A stretch of DNA of 46,690 nt from Desulfobacteraceae bacterium (GCA_016744295.1 JADGEQ010000051.1:1-46690); one strand, 5' to 3'. Counted from the stretch's first letter, positions 1-8,194 are shown. A program made the numbers and translations. Notes: a model not told the origin generated them from the sequence alone.

Positions 1-38
1 TGAACAGGGGGGAGTGAACCTGCGGTCCCCCCTGTTCA
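1..38. terminator. Perfect 13-bp stem-loop, likely terminator of the gene left of the window
   Basis: Positions 1-13 and 26-38 are perfect reverse complements around a 12-nt loop. The stem is GC-rich in its upper half. Only a short AT-rich stretch follows on either strand, so it may be a bidirectional terminator or a structural hairpin inside an insertion-sequence end. Confidence 0.4.
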
Positions 39-99
39 ATTCCCTAGTGGCTCATTTTCTAATGACCATTTTTGGCTCAATTTAACATGACCATCGACA
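1..99. mobile_element. Probable terminal end of an IS21-type insertion sequence
   Basis: Between about 48 and 99 the sequence carries two spaced copies of a TGACCAT core (63-69 and 88-94) with GGCTCA blocks between them, and ends in CA at 98-99. Multiple short terminal repeats and TG...CA termini are known for IS21-family elements. Immediately after position 99 a sequence matching a LysR gene begins, as expected if the element inserted into that gene. No transposase is visible because the window starts here. The family assignment is from recalled pattern, not from an alignment, so it is tentative. Confidence 0.4.
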
Positions 100-100
100 G

Positions 101-165
101 CGGTTGAGCAGAAAGGCGGCACCGGGTAGGGCGGACAGGATCCAATCCCGGCAATGGCACTCATC
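101..165 (-). pseudogene. LysR-family regulator scrap with internal deletion
   Basis: This 65-bp stretch matches two separate parts of the longer LysR remnant at 4561-4917. Positions 101-129 match 4643-4671 with about two mismatches, and 130-165 match 4830-4866 with about one. The roughly 160 bp between them is missing. The join falls in a similar GGCAGAGCGG/CAGGGCGG context, consistent with deletion through short homology. It is abutted by the insertion-sequence end at 99. Homology stops at 165, and the sequence from 166 to the radical SAM start codon is not recognised. It is a relic, not a gene. Confidence 0.6.
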
Positions 166-331
166 TGGGAAAAGCGCCAGGGGAAGCGGGGTGTGTTCAT
201 GCTGGCAATGCTGGTCAGAGGTAACCCACACCGTGGGATCCTGTCTGAGCCGTATACAGTTTTCAACCTTCCTTCAACGGATCTGGCACCTTGTAAACCC
301 TAGGGGAAAACGTTACAAACAATGGGAGGAG

Positions 332-1255
332 ATGAAACATAATCAAATGAATACCTGCATCCCCAAATACATTAAGGAAAAACACCAGGGCGGGTTATTG
401 GAGAAAATCCAACAAGCCTCGGCGCTTTTGACCGCTTGTACCTTGTGTCCAAGGGGATGCAAAGTGGATCGGACAAAGGGAGAACCGGGATATTGCACAA
501 CCGGAGAAAAGGCGGTTGTGGCAAGCTTTTCAGCTCATTTTGGCGAAGAACCGCAACTGGTTGGTGATAGCGGTTCCGGAACTATCTTTTTTTCCCATTG
601 CAATTTGAAATGCGTTTTTTGTCAAAATTATGATATTAGTGTCAGGGGTACGGGGCAGGCGGTTGAGGATGAGCAAATCGCAGGGATCATGTTGCATTTA
701 CAAAAAATAGGGTGCCATAATATCAACCTGGTTACCCCCACTCATGTTGTTCCCAATATTTTAAAGGCATTGGATATTGCCGTGGATTGTGGATTGAACC
801 TCCCCCTTGTTTACAATTGTTCAGGGTATGAAAGCCTTGAAACTTTGGGTATTTTAAAAAATATTATTGATATTTACATGCCGGACTTTAAATTTTGGGA
901 CCCTGAACTTTCCAAAAGGTATTGCCATGCCAAGGATTATCCCGGGACAGCAAGGGCAGCTATCCGGGAAATGAACGATCAGGTGGGGGATCTTGTGGTG
1001 GATGGGGAGGGCATTGCCTGCTCAGGACTTATTGTCAGGCATCTTGTCATGCCCGGAAACCTGGATGGAACCTATCATATTTTGAAATTTTTAAAAGAAA
1101 AGGTCTCCGCCCATACCCATGTGAATCTCATGTCACAATACCATCCCATGGGAGAGGCCAATAATATCAAAGAACTGTCAAGGTGTTTAAGGCCTGATGA
1201 ATTCAGGCGGGCCCTGGACATGGCCAAACAATTAAATTTGGAAATTATCCGGTGA
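332..1255 (+). CDS. Radical SAM protein, PflX-like (COG1313 type)
   Basis: The product has 307 residues and resembles proteins annotated as homologues of pyruvate formate-lyase activating enzyme (PflX). It has an N-terminal cysteine cluster (CTLCPRGCKV) and then a radical SAM motif C-x3-C-x2-C in SHCNLKCVFCQNYD, which would bind the 4Fe-4S cluster that cleaves S-adenosylmethionine. The target of this family is not established. The frame is open back to 104, but that upstream part covers the LysR scrap. A GGGAGGA ribosome-binding site at 324-330 and an ATG at 332 give the likely start. The stop overlaps the GTG of the next gene, so the two are probably translated together. Confidence 0.85.
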   Translation: MKHNQMNTCIPKYIKEKHQGGLLEKIQQASALLTACTLCPRGCKVDRTKGEPGYCTTGEKAVVASFSAHFGEEPQLVGDSGSGTIFFSHCNLKCVFCQNYDISVRGTGQAVEDEQIAGIMLHLQKIGCHNINLVTPTHVVPNILKALDIAVDCGLNLPLVYNCSGYESLETLGILKNIIDIYMPDFKFWDPELSKRYCHAKDYPGTARAAIREMNDQVGDLVVDGEGIACSGLIVRHLVMPGNLDGTYHILKFLKEKVSAHTHVNLMSQYHPMGEANNIKELSRCLRPDEFRRALDMAKQLNLEIIR

Positions 1256-1788
1256 AGTCAAGAAGAGCGATTTTTTCCAGACCCAGGGAATTGTTTGTCA
1301 TATTTTTTGTTGTCACGGCCTTAGTCGTGTTGGCCTTGTCCGGTATGTTTTCTCGAACCCGGCTGGACAGGTATGTTCCTAAAACCCGCGATGGGGCAGA
1401 TATCATCTCTCTGATACAAAAATTCCACAAGGCGAAAAACGAATACAAACTTCACACCTATCTGGCCTGTTTGAGTGAGAACGGTAAATTTATGTTCGCA
1501 GGTTCAATCATGGTGTCAAAAAAAGAGTTGGAAAAATTGCTTCCGCCATTCTGGGCAGATCGGAGAAGCAACGGCCAGCTCACTCGGCCCTCATCCCGTG
1601 AAGAATTAAATGGCAATTTCTTTAGCGGGGAACTCTATGACCCCGTCATTCTTGTGGAAAATGACAGGGCCAAAGCGACCCTCACGTTTATGACGCCCAT
1701 TGTGCGCTGGACAACAAAATTATTCCTGGATTTTCAACGACAAAACGGTGCCTGGCTCATCAGCAAATTGGAATGGGACATGGGATGA
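1252..1788 (+). CDS. Small membrane-anchored protein, NTF2/SnoaL-like fold possible
   Basis: The product has 178 residues. A basic N-terminus is followed by one hydrophobic helix at about residues 13-33 (FVIFFVVTALVVLALSGMF), so the rest probably lies outside the membrane. The soluble part has a helix-rich start and ends in beta strands with a WLISKLEWD tail. This is the pattern seen in small NTF2-like or SnoaL-like domains, but no family signature can be named with confidence. It starts at GTG 1252, overlapping the stop of the radical SAM gene by three bases, so it is co-translated. A terminator follows at 1814. Confidence 0.7.
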   Translation: MKSRRAIFSRPRELFVIFFVVTALVVLALSGMFSRTRLDRYVPKTRDGADIISLIQKFHKAKNEYKLHTYLACLSENGKFMFAGSIMVSKKELEKLLPPFWADRRSNGQLTRPSSREELNGNFFSGELYDPVILVENDRAKATLTFMTPIVRWTTKLFLDFQRQNGAWLISKLEWDMG

Positions 1789-1813
1789 AACTCTAATGGG
1801 ACCAGGCAGTTTG

Positions 1814-1850
1814 CAGATCCCTTCCGGGTAGGAAGGGATCTGTTTTAATT
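1814..1850 (+). terminator. Rho-independent terminator after the radical SAM pair
   Basis: A perfect 12-bp stem (1814-1825 with 1831-1842) around a 5-nt loop is followed by a T-rich run from 1843. It lies 26 bp after the stop of the membrane protein gene and closes the two-gene unit. Confidence 0.85.
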
Positions 1851-2254
1851 TGGCGGATACTTTTTTTTAATAAAACGTTTTTCAGATTTTCATGGGGAAA
1901 AATGTGAGTCCAAGACCGGCAGGTTTTACAATCCTTCTTGTTAATGACCCAATGCTGGTATAAAATCACCTTGTTTTCCGGATAGCGTTCTTTTGTTTTT
2001 ACGGCTTGATTTAGTCTCCTATTCTCTGTATGAAAAAATGATAATTGGCGAAATAATCTTTCTAAATAAAAGAGAGAGGACCCAACATCTTATCCACACG
2101 TCTCGGAAACCTGATGAGTCAGGCATTGATGTTGTCTTTTGGATTGATTCTTCTGATTTCCTGTGCATACAAACTGACCACCTAGGTCATTTTTCGCAAT
2201 CCAGCCGTCGGGGGGGGCTTTAGTGGTCCTGGTTTTTATTAAAGGGAGGGGAAA
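1851..2254. other. Gene-free AT-rich spacer before the pentapeptide gene
   Basis: No convincing coding frame was found. A 76-residue frame at 1993-2223 has no ribosome-binding site and no protein-like pattern. The only structure seen is an inverted repeat TGACC-N5-GGTCA at 2175-2189, and a run of eight G at 2211-2218. The leader of the 2255 gene, with AGGGAGGGG just before its ATG, closes the spacer. A promoter for that gene probably lies here, but no clear -35/-10 pair was identified. Confidence 0.5.
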
Positions 2255-4495
2255 ATGAATACATCGGATCACCCAGGGAGCAAAGCGGATTTCAGGGATG
2301 CCCCGGGTCTGTTGTCCATATCCCGGGAAGAATTAGAAATTGTTTTGAAAAACCATGAAAGTTGGCTGGATTCCAAGGGAACGGAGGGCCAAAGGGCGAT
2401 GCTGGAAGGGGTATCCCTTGTCGGAATTCATCTGGGGGCTGTGAATTTAGACCGGGCCCGTCTTGCCGGTGCCGATCTTTCAGGTGCGGTTTTAACCGGT
2501 GCATCCCTTAAATATGCGGATCTGAGCCATGTAAAGGGCCTGTTGGGCGAACAGCTTGCCATGGCAGATGTCACGGGGGCGGTTTTGCCCGGGTATATCG
2601 CCGGTTTCGATGGATTGGCGTCGGTCAAGGAAATGTCCCAGAATGCGCGCAAGCTTTTTTTCGGCATGCTGCTGGCCTGCGGCTACACCGCCCTGACCGT
2701 GGCCACCACCGACGACCTCCGGCTGCTGACCAATTCGGCCTCTTCGCCCATGCCCATCATTGGTTCCTCAATCCCCATTGTTTATTTTTACTTTAGCGCT
2801 CCCTTTCTGCTTGTGGGCCTGTACTGCTATCTGCACCTTTACCAGCAACGCCTCTGGGAAGGGTTGGCCAAGCTGCCGGCGGTGTTTCCCAACGGTCGGC
2901 CGTTAACTGAAATGGCCTATCCCTGGCTCATGAACGGGTTGATCAGTCGGCATTTTATCAGATTGAAAGACCATCAGCCAAAGCTTGCCGGACTCCAGAC
3001 CGGGCTTTCCATTCTTTTGAGCTGGTGGACGGTGCCCCTGACGCTTTTTTGGGTCTGGCAGAGATATCTCCGACGCCACGATATGATGTGGACCTTTGTC
3101 CATGTTTTTATGCTCGTGGCAACCATGGGCGCGGGGCTGCTGTTTTATCTCACCGCCAAGCAAACCCTGGAGGGCAGGGGGATTCAGTCGGTTTCCGCCC
3201 GTAAAACAGGGCGCATGGTTTTTTCCTTGAAACATTTTTTGTTTTTGCTTGTTGTCGGGTTTGGGCTGTTTGCCGTCTCTTTTGGCTGTATCTACAATAC
3301 CCCGGGGTTGGTCTTCCGGTCCTTGGAATTGCTTCGATTCAGTGCCAATGTGAACCTGAGCGGGGCGGAGATCTCCGCACCGCCAGCAAATTTTGACAGG
3401 AACAACCCCGACCATCTCATGTTTGTAAAGGGGGCGTCCCTGGCAGGGCGAAACTTGCGCCATGCCGTTCTCTCCCATGCCTTTCTTGTGAAGGCAGATC
3501 TTCGGGGGGCAGATCTTGGATTTGCCGATCTGCGGGGGGCCAACCTTATGGGAGCACAGCTTGGGGGAGCAAATCTGCGGGGGGCGGACCTGAGAAAGGC
3601 CCGGTTATCCTGGGAATCAACAGAGCGCGGCGATGTTAAATATCTATGGAATGCTGAGATGAGCGGAGCGGATTTAACCGGAGCAGACCTGCGCCAGGCC
3701 GGGATGCCCGAAAATCTTTCCGGAATCATTCTGCAAAAAGCCCGGATGGAGGGTACCCGTTTGCGCGGAATAAGATTTGAGAATGCGGATCTTCGGGAAG
3801 CCAATTTAAAGGGGAGCAATCTTGACAGGGCTGTTTTTAAAGGGGCCAGGCTCACAAATGCCAATTTAGCCGGTGCCAACCTTTCTTTTGCCAATCTTGC
3901 CGGTGCTGACCTTAGGGGGGTGGACTTTACCAAAACCCGCTTTAATTCGACAAATTTTCTTGGCAGTGATTTAAACTCAGTCACCGGGTTGACCCTGGAT
4001 CAGTTAACAGGCAGTCCGAAATCGGTCCACAGCATCTGGCCGGCCCGGAATATTCTCCTGGCCCATTGTGGTGACGCCTTGTGCAAATTGCTGGGATTTC
4101 CCTTGGATCATGAAAACCGGCTGGCCAGGATGGATTTTAGCGGGTATTCCCTTTCCCGGGCCGATTTGAAATCCGCCAACCTTCATGGTGCAAGCTTCAG
4201 AGGGGCTGACCTGAGCAATACCCGTTTTGGCAATGCCAATTTTCGGGAGGCGGATCTTGGTTTCGCCGTTCTGGATAAGGCTCGGTTCGGATCAGCAGAT
4301 CTGCGGGGGGCTGATCTCAGGCAGGCCAGCCTCATGGATATCAGCTTGAGCACAGGGATCAAGCTTGATCTGGCCAACATTTATGGGGCCACCTGGACAA
4401 ACCCATCGGTAAGAAAGGGATTCCTGGAACGCGGGGCCGTGGAGATCCAGGATGACGATCTCTGGCAGGGGATGAAAACAACACAGCAACGATAA
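2255..4495 (+). CDS. Membrane protein with pentapeptide-repeat blocks on both sides of a transmembrane domain
   Basis: The product has 746 residues. Pentapeptide repeats of the A(D/N)LxG type occur at about residues 57-95, then about 370-580, and again about 630-715. They should fold as right-handed quadrilateral beta-helices. Between the first and second blocks (about 130-355) lies a hydrophobic region with five or six likely membrane helices. The membrane part probably anchors the beta-helices at the cytoplasmic face. Pentapeptide proteins can bind DNA-mimic targets, act as scaffolds, or have unknown roles; nothing here decides between these. A strong ribosome-binding site precedes the ATG. 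The gene has a single-gene layout, between a terminator and a LysR remnant. Confidence 0.85.
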   Translation: MNTSDHPGSKADFRDAPGLLSISREELEIVLKNHESWLDSKGTEGQRAMLEGVSLVGIHLGAVNLDRARLAGADLSGAVLTGASLKYADLSHVKGLLGEQLAMADVTGAVLPGYIAGFDGLASVKEMSQNARKLFFGMLLACGYTALTVATTDDLRLLTNSASSPMPIIGSSIPIVYFYFSAPFLLVGLYCYLHLYQQRLWEGLAKLPAVFPNGRPLTEMAYPWLMNGLISRHFIRLKDHQPKLAGLQTGLSILLSWWTVPLTLFWVWQRYLRRHDMMWTFVHVFMLVATMGAGLLFYLTAKQTLEGRGIQSVSARKTGRMVFSLKHFLFLLVVGFGLFAVSFGCIYNTPGLVFRSLELLRFSANVNLSGAEISAPPANFDRNNPDHLMFVKGASLAGRNLRHAVLSHAFLVKADLRGADLGFADLRGANLMGAQLGGANLRGADLRKARLSWESTERGDVKYLWNAEMSGADLTGADLRQAGMPENLSGIILQKARMEGTRLRGIRFENADLREANLKGSNLDRAVFKGARLTNANLAGANLSFANLAGADLRGVDFTKTRFNSTNFLGSDLNSVTGLTLDQLTGSPKSVHSIWPARNILLAHCGDALCKLLGFPLDHENRLARMDFSGYSLSRADLKSANLHGASFRGADLSNTRFGNANFREADLGFAVLDKARFGSADLRGADLRQASLMDISLSTGIKLDLANIYGATWTNPSVRKGFLERGAVEIQDDDLWQGMKTTQQR

Positions 4496-4510
4496 GGGGA
4501 TCGTGTTTTT
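4489..4510 (+). terminator. Weak terminator overlapping the pentapeptide gene stop
   Basis: A 5-bp stem (4489-4493 with 4500-4504) around a 6-nt loop is followed by G and five T. It begins inside the stop codon region of the pentapeptide gene. The stem is short, so this is tentative. Confidence 0.4.
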
Positions 4511-4560
4511 AACTGTTGGGTTGTATCCGCATCAACTTCCGGGTATTCAGCAATCCATTG

Positions 4561-4917
4561 TCACAGATTTATTCCAATGGCAAAGGCCTTCTTGATATGG
4601 TCGGCAAGGGAGTCTACCACACAATTGTCCGAGTCTGGATTTCGGTTGAGCAGAAAGGCGGCACTGGGCAGAGCGGGAAACCCCTCTTCCGGTTGAAGCT
4701 GGCGCATTCCCGGCGGCACAATGCTCTGGATGATGTCTGAAACTGCCAGTCCGGCAGAAATGGCAGCGGTCAATCCCATCATACTCGGGCTGGTGTAGGC
4801 GATCCTGTATTCGATCCCCGCCTGTTTCAGGGCGGCCAGGATCCAATCCCGGCAATGGCACTCATCACCCTTCAAGGAGACAGGATTAGAGATAAAGTCA
4901 ATCGGTTTGGGTACACC
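4561..4917 (-). pseudogene. LysR-family regulator, 3' remnant (effector-binding domain half)
   Basis: The minus-strand frame encodes about 118 residues typical of the second half of a LysR effector domain. It includes a cysteine-rich GDECHCRDW segment, ALKQAGIEYRIAYTSPS, and AAISAGLAVSD. The frame closes with a stop upstream near 4932, so the N-terminal helix-turn-helix and the first part of the effector domain are absent. An ATG at 4875 could start a 104-residue fragment, but that would not be a working LysR protein. Part of the same gene is found at 101-165. Nothing else is seen in 4918-5011. Confidence 0.75.
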
Positions 4918-5011
4918 CGGGCATTGATGTTGTTTTTAAAGCTTACCCTGGGACAACTCGATTCATTTGGGTTGCCCCGGGGTAGCGGGCCGGCTTAATT
5001 TCTGGGGAAAA

Positions 5012-5665
5012 TCAATAATTCCATTTAAAGATTCCCATGCCCAGGATATTCATGACGATCGGGATCAGGTAGATAATCCCAATGGTGATCAGTTTGGCTC
5101 GTGTACTCTTTCGGGTGATCACAAAGATGGCAGCGCAGAAAAAATGAAAATAGCCGATGAGGAAAATCAGCCAGACTCCTTGAAAAGACCTGCCCCAGAA
5201 GGGGTATTCCCAGACAAGGTGGCCGCCCAGGTTTAAAAAACATTCAATAAAGACGCTGAAAAGTGAGTAGCAAATGGCCCAGAACCACATATCCGGAATA
5301 CCCAAAATTTTTGCATTTTTGTCTTCGTCCAGGGAATGGTAATAGATAATACCCATGATGGAAAACATGAACATGATTTCAATATTCCACCCCACCATGG
5401 TTCTCAGGGCCGTGTCCCCGGGGGCGGTCCAGAAGGCGGACCTGCCGGTTAAAACCATGACCCAGCTGTTCCAGGTCTCGTTGAAAAAATCAACTCCAAA
5501 GATGGTAAGCCCGGCAAACACGGCATTCCAGTCCTGGGTCTGCCGGGCTTCCTTTATTTCCCGGGTATAAATATAAAAGGTAATGGACAGCAGGGGAACA
5601 ACATACCATTTGAGCATGGAAAGATCACGGAGGCTGTCAAGGGCAAGAAGGGTTGCATCGGTCAT
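5012..5665 (-). CDS. Uncharacterised polytopic membrane protein paired with TetR
   Basis: The product has 217 residues and about six hydrophobic helices. It is rich in Trp, Phe and Ile, with a conserved-looking FFNETWNSWVM stretch near residue 60 and a FNLGGHLVWEYPFW-like loop near residue 143. I do not recognise the family. AGGAG lies seven bases before the ATG at 5665. It begins 10 bp after the stop of the TetR gene on the same strand, so the two form an operon and this protein is the likely target of that repressor. A transporter, lipid-related or stress role would be a guess. Confidence 0.75.
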   Translation of the reverse strand: MTDATLLALDSLRDLSMLKWYVVPLLSITFYIYTREIKEARQTQDWNAVFAGLTIFGVDFFNETWNSWVMVLTGRSAFWTAPGDTALRTMVGWNIEIMFMFSIMGIIYYHSLDEDKNAKILGIPDMWFWAICYSLFSVFIECFLNLGGHLVWEYPFWGRSFQGVWLIFLIGYFHFFCAAIFVITRKSTRAKLITIGIIYLIPIVMNILGMGIFKWNY

Positions 5666-5675
5666 GGGAAATCTC

Positions 5676-6305
5676 CTAATTGGGGTTAACGGGGGTTTTA
5701 TTCACCAGGTTCTCTTCATTTGTTTTGGCCAACAGCCCCCTAAGGTTTAATTCCAGGGCGGCGGCAAATAATTTTTTTGCAGAACGTGGGTTTGCCCTAC
5801 CATAGGTTTTGATTAAGAACATCATATAAACCGAGAAAAGATAGGTGGTCACCTGGTCCACATCCATGGGATAAAAGCATTTTTCTTCAACCCCCTGTTT
5901 AAGGATATCCCCTAGAATTGTCATGGCTGCCTGGTTGGTCTCGGCAAACCTGTCTTCTGTGGGGGAGAGGGTGAAGATTTTCGGATCATTCATGATGACC
6001 CGGCGCAAGGGATCATTTTTTTCAATATAACCCTTGGCCGAAATAGCCATGATACGAAATTTTTCAACGGGATCGCTTTTTTTATCCACGGCTTTTTTTA
6101 CATGATCTTTCCATTGGGTCAGGGCGTGGTTAATGGTCTGTTCATAGAGCTGTTTTTTGTTTTTCACATAAAAATACAAATTGCCCTTGGTCATATCCAG
6201 CTTGCCGGCCACATCTTCAACCGTGGTTTTTTTGTACCCAAAATTGGCAAACAATTCCAGGGAGGCCTGGTAAAGATCCGGATATTTATTTGTTTTGATG
6301 GTCAT
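5676..6305 (-). CDS. TetR-family transcriptional regulator
   Basis: The product has 209 residues. The N-terminal 50 residues form a TetR helix-turn-helix: LFANFGYKKTTVEDVAGKL, then DMTKGNLYFYVKNKKQLYE. The rest is a helical ligand-binding and dimerisation domain with no clear ligand signature. Such proteins usually repress their own operon and release DNA on binding a small hydrophobic molecule. It is first in a two-gene operon with the membrane protein at 5012-5665, and a perfect inverted repeat lies 26 bp upstream of its start codon. The ribosome-binding site is weak. Confidence 0.9.
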   Translation of the reverse strand: MTIKTNKYPDLYQASLELFANFGYKKTTVEDVAGKLDMTKGNLYFYVKNKKQLYEQTINHALTQWKDHVKKAVDKKSDPVEKFRIMAISAKGYIEKNDPLRRVIMNDPKIFTLSPTEDRFAETNQAAMTILGDILKQGVEEKCFYPMDVDQVTTYLFSVYMMFLIKTYGRANPRSAKKLFAAALELNLRGLLAKTNEENLVNKTPVNPN

Positions 6306-6330
6306 ATCTTACATTTTCCAAAATTGAATT

Positions 6331-6349
6331 ATTGAACTTTTTGTTCAAT
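6331..6349. promoter_or_regulatory. Inverted-repeat operator, probable TetR site
   Basis: ATTGAAC, five T, GTTCAAT form a perfect 7-5-7 inverted repeat 26 bp before the TetR start. A further ATTGAA half-site lies beside it at 6323-6328. Size and position fit autoregulation by the adjacent TetR protein. The site also lies upstream of the SDR-like gene on the other strand, which it could influence. Confidence 0.6.
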
Positions 6350-6399
6350 TTTTTGATATATCAATGAAAAGGTATTGTCAATGGTATTTATAAGTTTGA

Positions 6400-6428
6400 T
6401 TGACAAAAGAATGAAAAATCTATAATAA
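6400..6428 (+). promoter_or_regulatory. Sigma-70 type promoter of the SDR-like gene
   Basis: A consensus TTGACA at 6400-6405 is followed after 17 bp by TAATAA at 6423-6428; an overlapping TATAAT at 6421-6426 gives a 15-bp spacing. Transcription would start near 6435 and leave a leader of about 90 nt before the GTG at 6524. Confidence 0.5.
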
Positions 6429-6523
6429 ATTCATTCTATTAAACCACAGCCCCTGTTTTCACCCCTATCAAAAAAAATGGGGGCAGACAGAATTTTTATA
6501 AGAACTCAAGGATATAGATTATA

Positions 6524-8194
6524 GTGAGTACCATCGGCACAGATAGCGGCAGCCCGGACATACAATCAGATTTAAAACCGGACGAAAGAAAAAACAGAAC
6601 AGCGATACCGCCCGATATACAATCAGATATACAATCAGATAGTCAAGAAGGTATGCTCACCGACGACCAAGGGGAAACTCTGGCAGCCATGGAGCAATGC
6701 ATTCCGCTTCTGGAAAAAATTGCAGATCAATCAGACTTGCTGGCCCTTTTGCCGGAATCCCGGAGAATTGCTTTGATTTGCGCGGCGGGAAAAATATCCC
6801 GGCCCGATAAAAAAGAGATCAAAAAGCGGAACAATGACCGAAAAGCGCAAAAGCGACTGGCCATTGTGGAAAAGGAGCGTCGGCTCAGAGCTGCAACAGG
6901 GATTCGCAGGGCCAGGGAGGATGCAGTCTTTTCCGCCCCCCAGCAGATTTGCGGCCCCGAAGAGGTGGCACCGGAAAACCGGCAAACCCTGGAAACCCCG
7001 CGCAATTGTTATGTGTGCAAGGCCGAATTTGTCAGCCTTCATCATTTTTATGACACCATGTGTCCTGAATGTGCCGAATTTAATTACCAGAAACGCTTCC
7101 AGACCGCTTCCCTAAAAGGGCAGGTGGCATTGATCACCGGCTCCCGGCTGAAGATAGGCTACCAGGCCACCCTGATGATGCTCAGGGCCGGCGCCCGGGT
7201 GATTGCCACCACCCGGTTTCCCAAGGATTCGGCATTGCGGTTTTCCCGGGAAGATGATTTTGCAGATTGGGGTCACAGGCTTCAGGTCTACGGGCTGGAT
7301 CTTCGCCATACCCCCAGTGTGGAGTTGTTTTGCGATTATATTAAGCAACGGTACCAGCGCCTTGATATTCTGATCAACAATGCCGCCCAGACTGTGCGGC
7401 GGCCCCCGGGGTTTTATGCCCATCTCATGGAAAATGAAAATTCAGAAGGGCTATTGCCCGGGAATGCGCAATCTCTTCTGGGAGAATATTCAGCCTGTGT
7501 TTCCCAATTGGAATATGGCCAGGCAGGTAATTTAGGAGATGAAAAGGCGTTGCCGGTTACCTGGAACGGCACCGCCCCCGGGGTGGGATTGCGCATGTCT
7601 GCTCAATTGTCCCAGATTCCCTATTCCTACGACCATTCCCTGGACGTGCCCACCCTTTTTCCGGCAAAAAAACTGGATGCCGACCTCCAGCAGGTGGATT
7701 TGCGGAAAACCAATTCCTGGCGGCTGCGGCTGGGGGACATCCAAACCTCGGAGATGATGGAAATCCAGCTGGTCAATGCGGTTGCACCCTTTGTGCTGTG
7801 CAACCGGCTGGCTGATTTAATGAAGGAAAACTATACCGGTCAAAAACATATGGTCAATGTTTCTGCCATGGAAGGCAAATTTTTGCGGTTTAAAAAGGGC
7901 AGCCGTCATCCCCACACCAATATGGCCAAGGCTGCTTTGAACATGCTCACCCACACCGCAGCCTCGGATCTGGCCAAGTACGGGATTTTCATGAATGCCG
8001 TGGACACGGGCTGGGTCACGGATGAGGACCCGGCTATTCTGGCAAAGCTCAAGGAGGATCGCCATGATTTCCAACCTCCCCTGGATATTGTGGACGGGGC
8101 TGCAAGAATCTGTGACCCCTTTTTCCACGGTATCCTTACGGGAAAACATTGGTGCGGTAAATTTTTAAAGGATTATTTTCCCATCGATTGGTAA
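6524..8194 (+). CDS. Large SDR-like protein with N-terminal zinc ribbon
   Basis: The product has 556 residues. Residues 1-150 are charged and poorly conserved and include three PDIQSD-type repeats. A four-cysteine ribbon follows (C162, C165, C180, C183), likely binding zinc. From about residue 195 there is a Rossmann fold of the short-chain dehydrogenase type: VALITGSRLKIG for the dinucleotide and ILINNAAQT for the NNAG motif. At the active site S447 is present, but the usual YxxxK tyrosine is threonine (T465-N-M-A-K469). This suggests altered or absent classical reductase chemistry. No ATG has a better ribosome-binding site, and GTG 6524 is the longest start; the next in-frame ATG is 6653. 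The stop directly abuts the stop of the convergent YitT gene. Confidence 0.8.
   Translation: MSTIGTDSGSPDIQSDLKPDERKNRTAIPPDIQSDIQSDSQEGMLTDDQGETLAAMEQCIPLLEKIADQSDLLALLPESRRIALICAAGKISRPDKKEIKKRNNDRKAQKRLAIVEKERRLRAATGIRRAREDAVFSAPQQICGPEEVAPENRQTLETPRNCYVCKAEFVSLHHFYDTMCPECAEFNYQKRFQTASLKGQVALITGSRLKIGYQATLMMLRAGARVIATTRFPKDSALRFSREDDFADWGHRLQVYGLDLRHTPSVELFCDYIKQRYQRLDILINNAAQTVRRPPGFYAHLMENENSEGLLPGNAQSLLGEYSACVSQLEYGQAGNLGDEKALPVTWNGTAPGVGLRMSAQLSQIPYSYDHSLDVPTLFPAKKLDADLQQVDLRKTNSWRLRLGDIQTSEMMEIQLVNAVAPFVLCNRLADLMKENYTGQKHMVNVSAMEGKFLRFKKGSRHPHTNMAKAALNMLTHTAASDLAKYGIFMNAVDTGWVTDEDPAILAKLKEDRHDFQPPLDIVDGAARICDPFFHGILTGKHWCGKFLKDYFPIDW
6560..6640 (+). repeat. 12-bp repeat, three exact copies, two in tandem
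   Basis: ATACAATCAGAT occurs at 6560-6571, 6617-6628 and 6629-6640. The copies are in frame inside the SDR-like gene and give the IQSD repeats of its N-terminal tail. Confidence 0.85.

Noticed and set aside
36..266. 76-residue minus-strand frame
   Set aside because: It runs through the LysR scrap in the wrong frame and across the insertion-sequence end; no ribosome-binding site or family pattern.
2175..2189. TGACC-N5-GGTCA as an operator for the pentapeptide gene
   Set aside because: Short and isolated; no regulator nearby, so recorded only as part of the spacer.
1993..2223. 76-residue frame in the spacer before the pentapeptide gene
   Set aside because: No ribosome-binding site, no protein-like pattern, and low-quality composition.
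2292..4489. Several minus-strand frames within the pentapeptide gene
   Set aside because: They mirror the repeats of the plus-strand gene and have no starts or families of their own.
2120..4933. 14-bp identity between 2120-2133 and 4920-4933
   Set aside because: A few chance 14-bp matches are expected in 47 kb and the flanks do not match.
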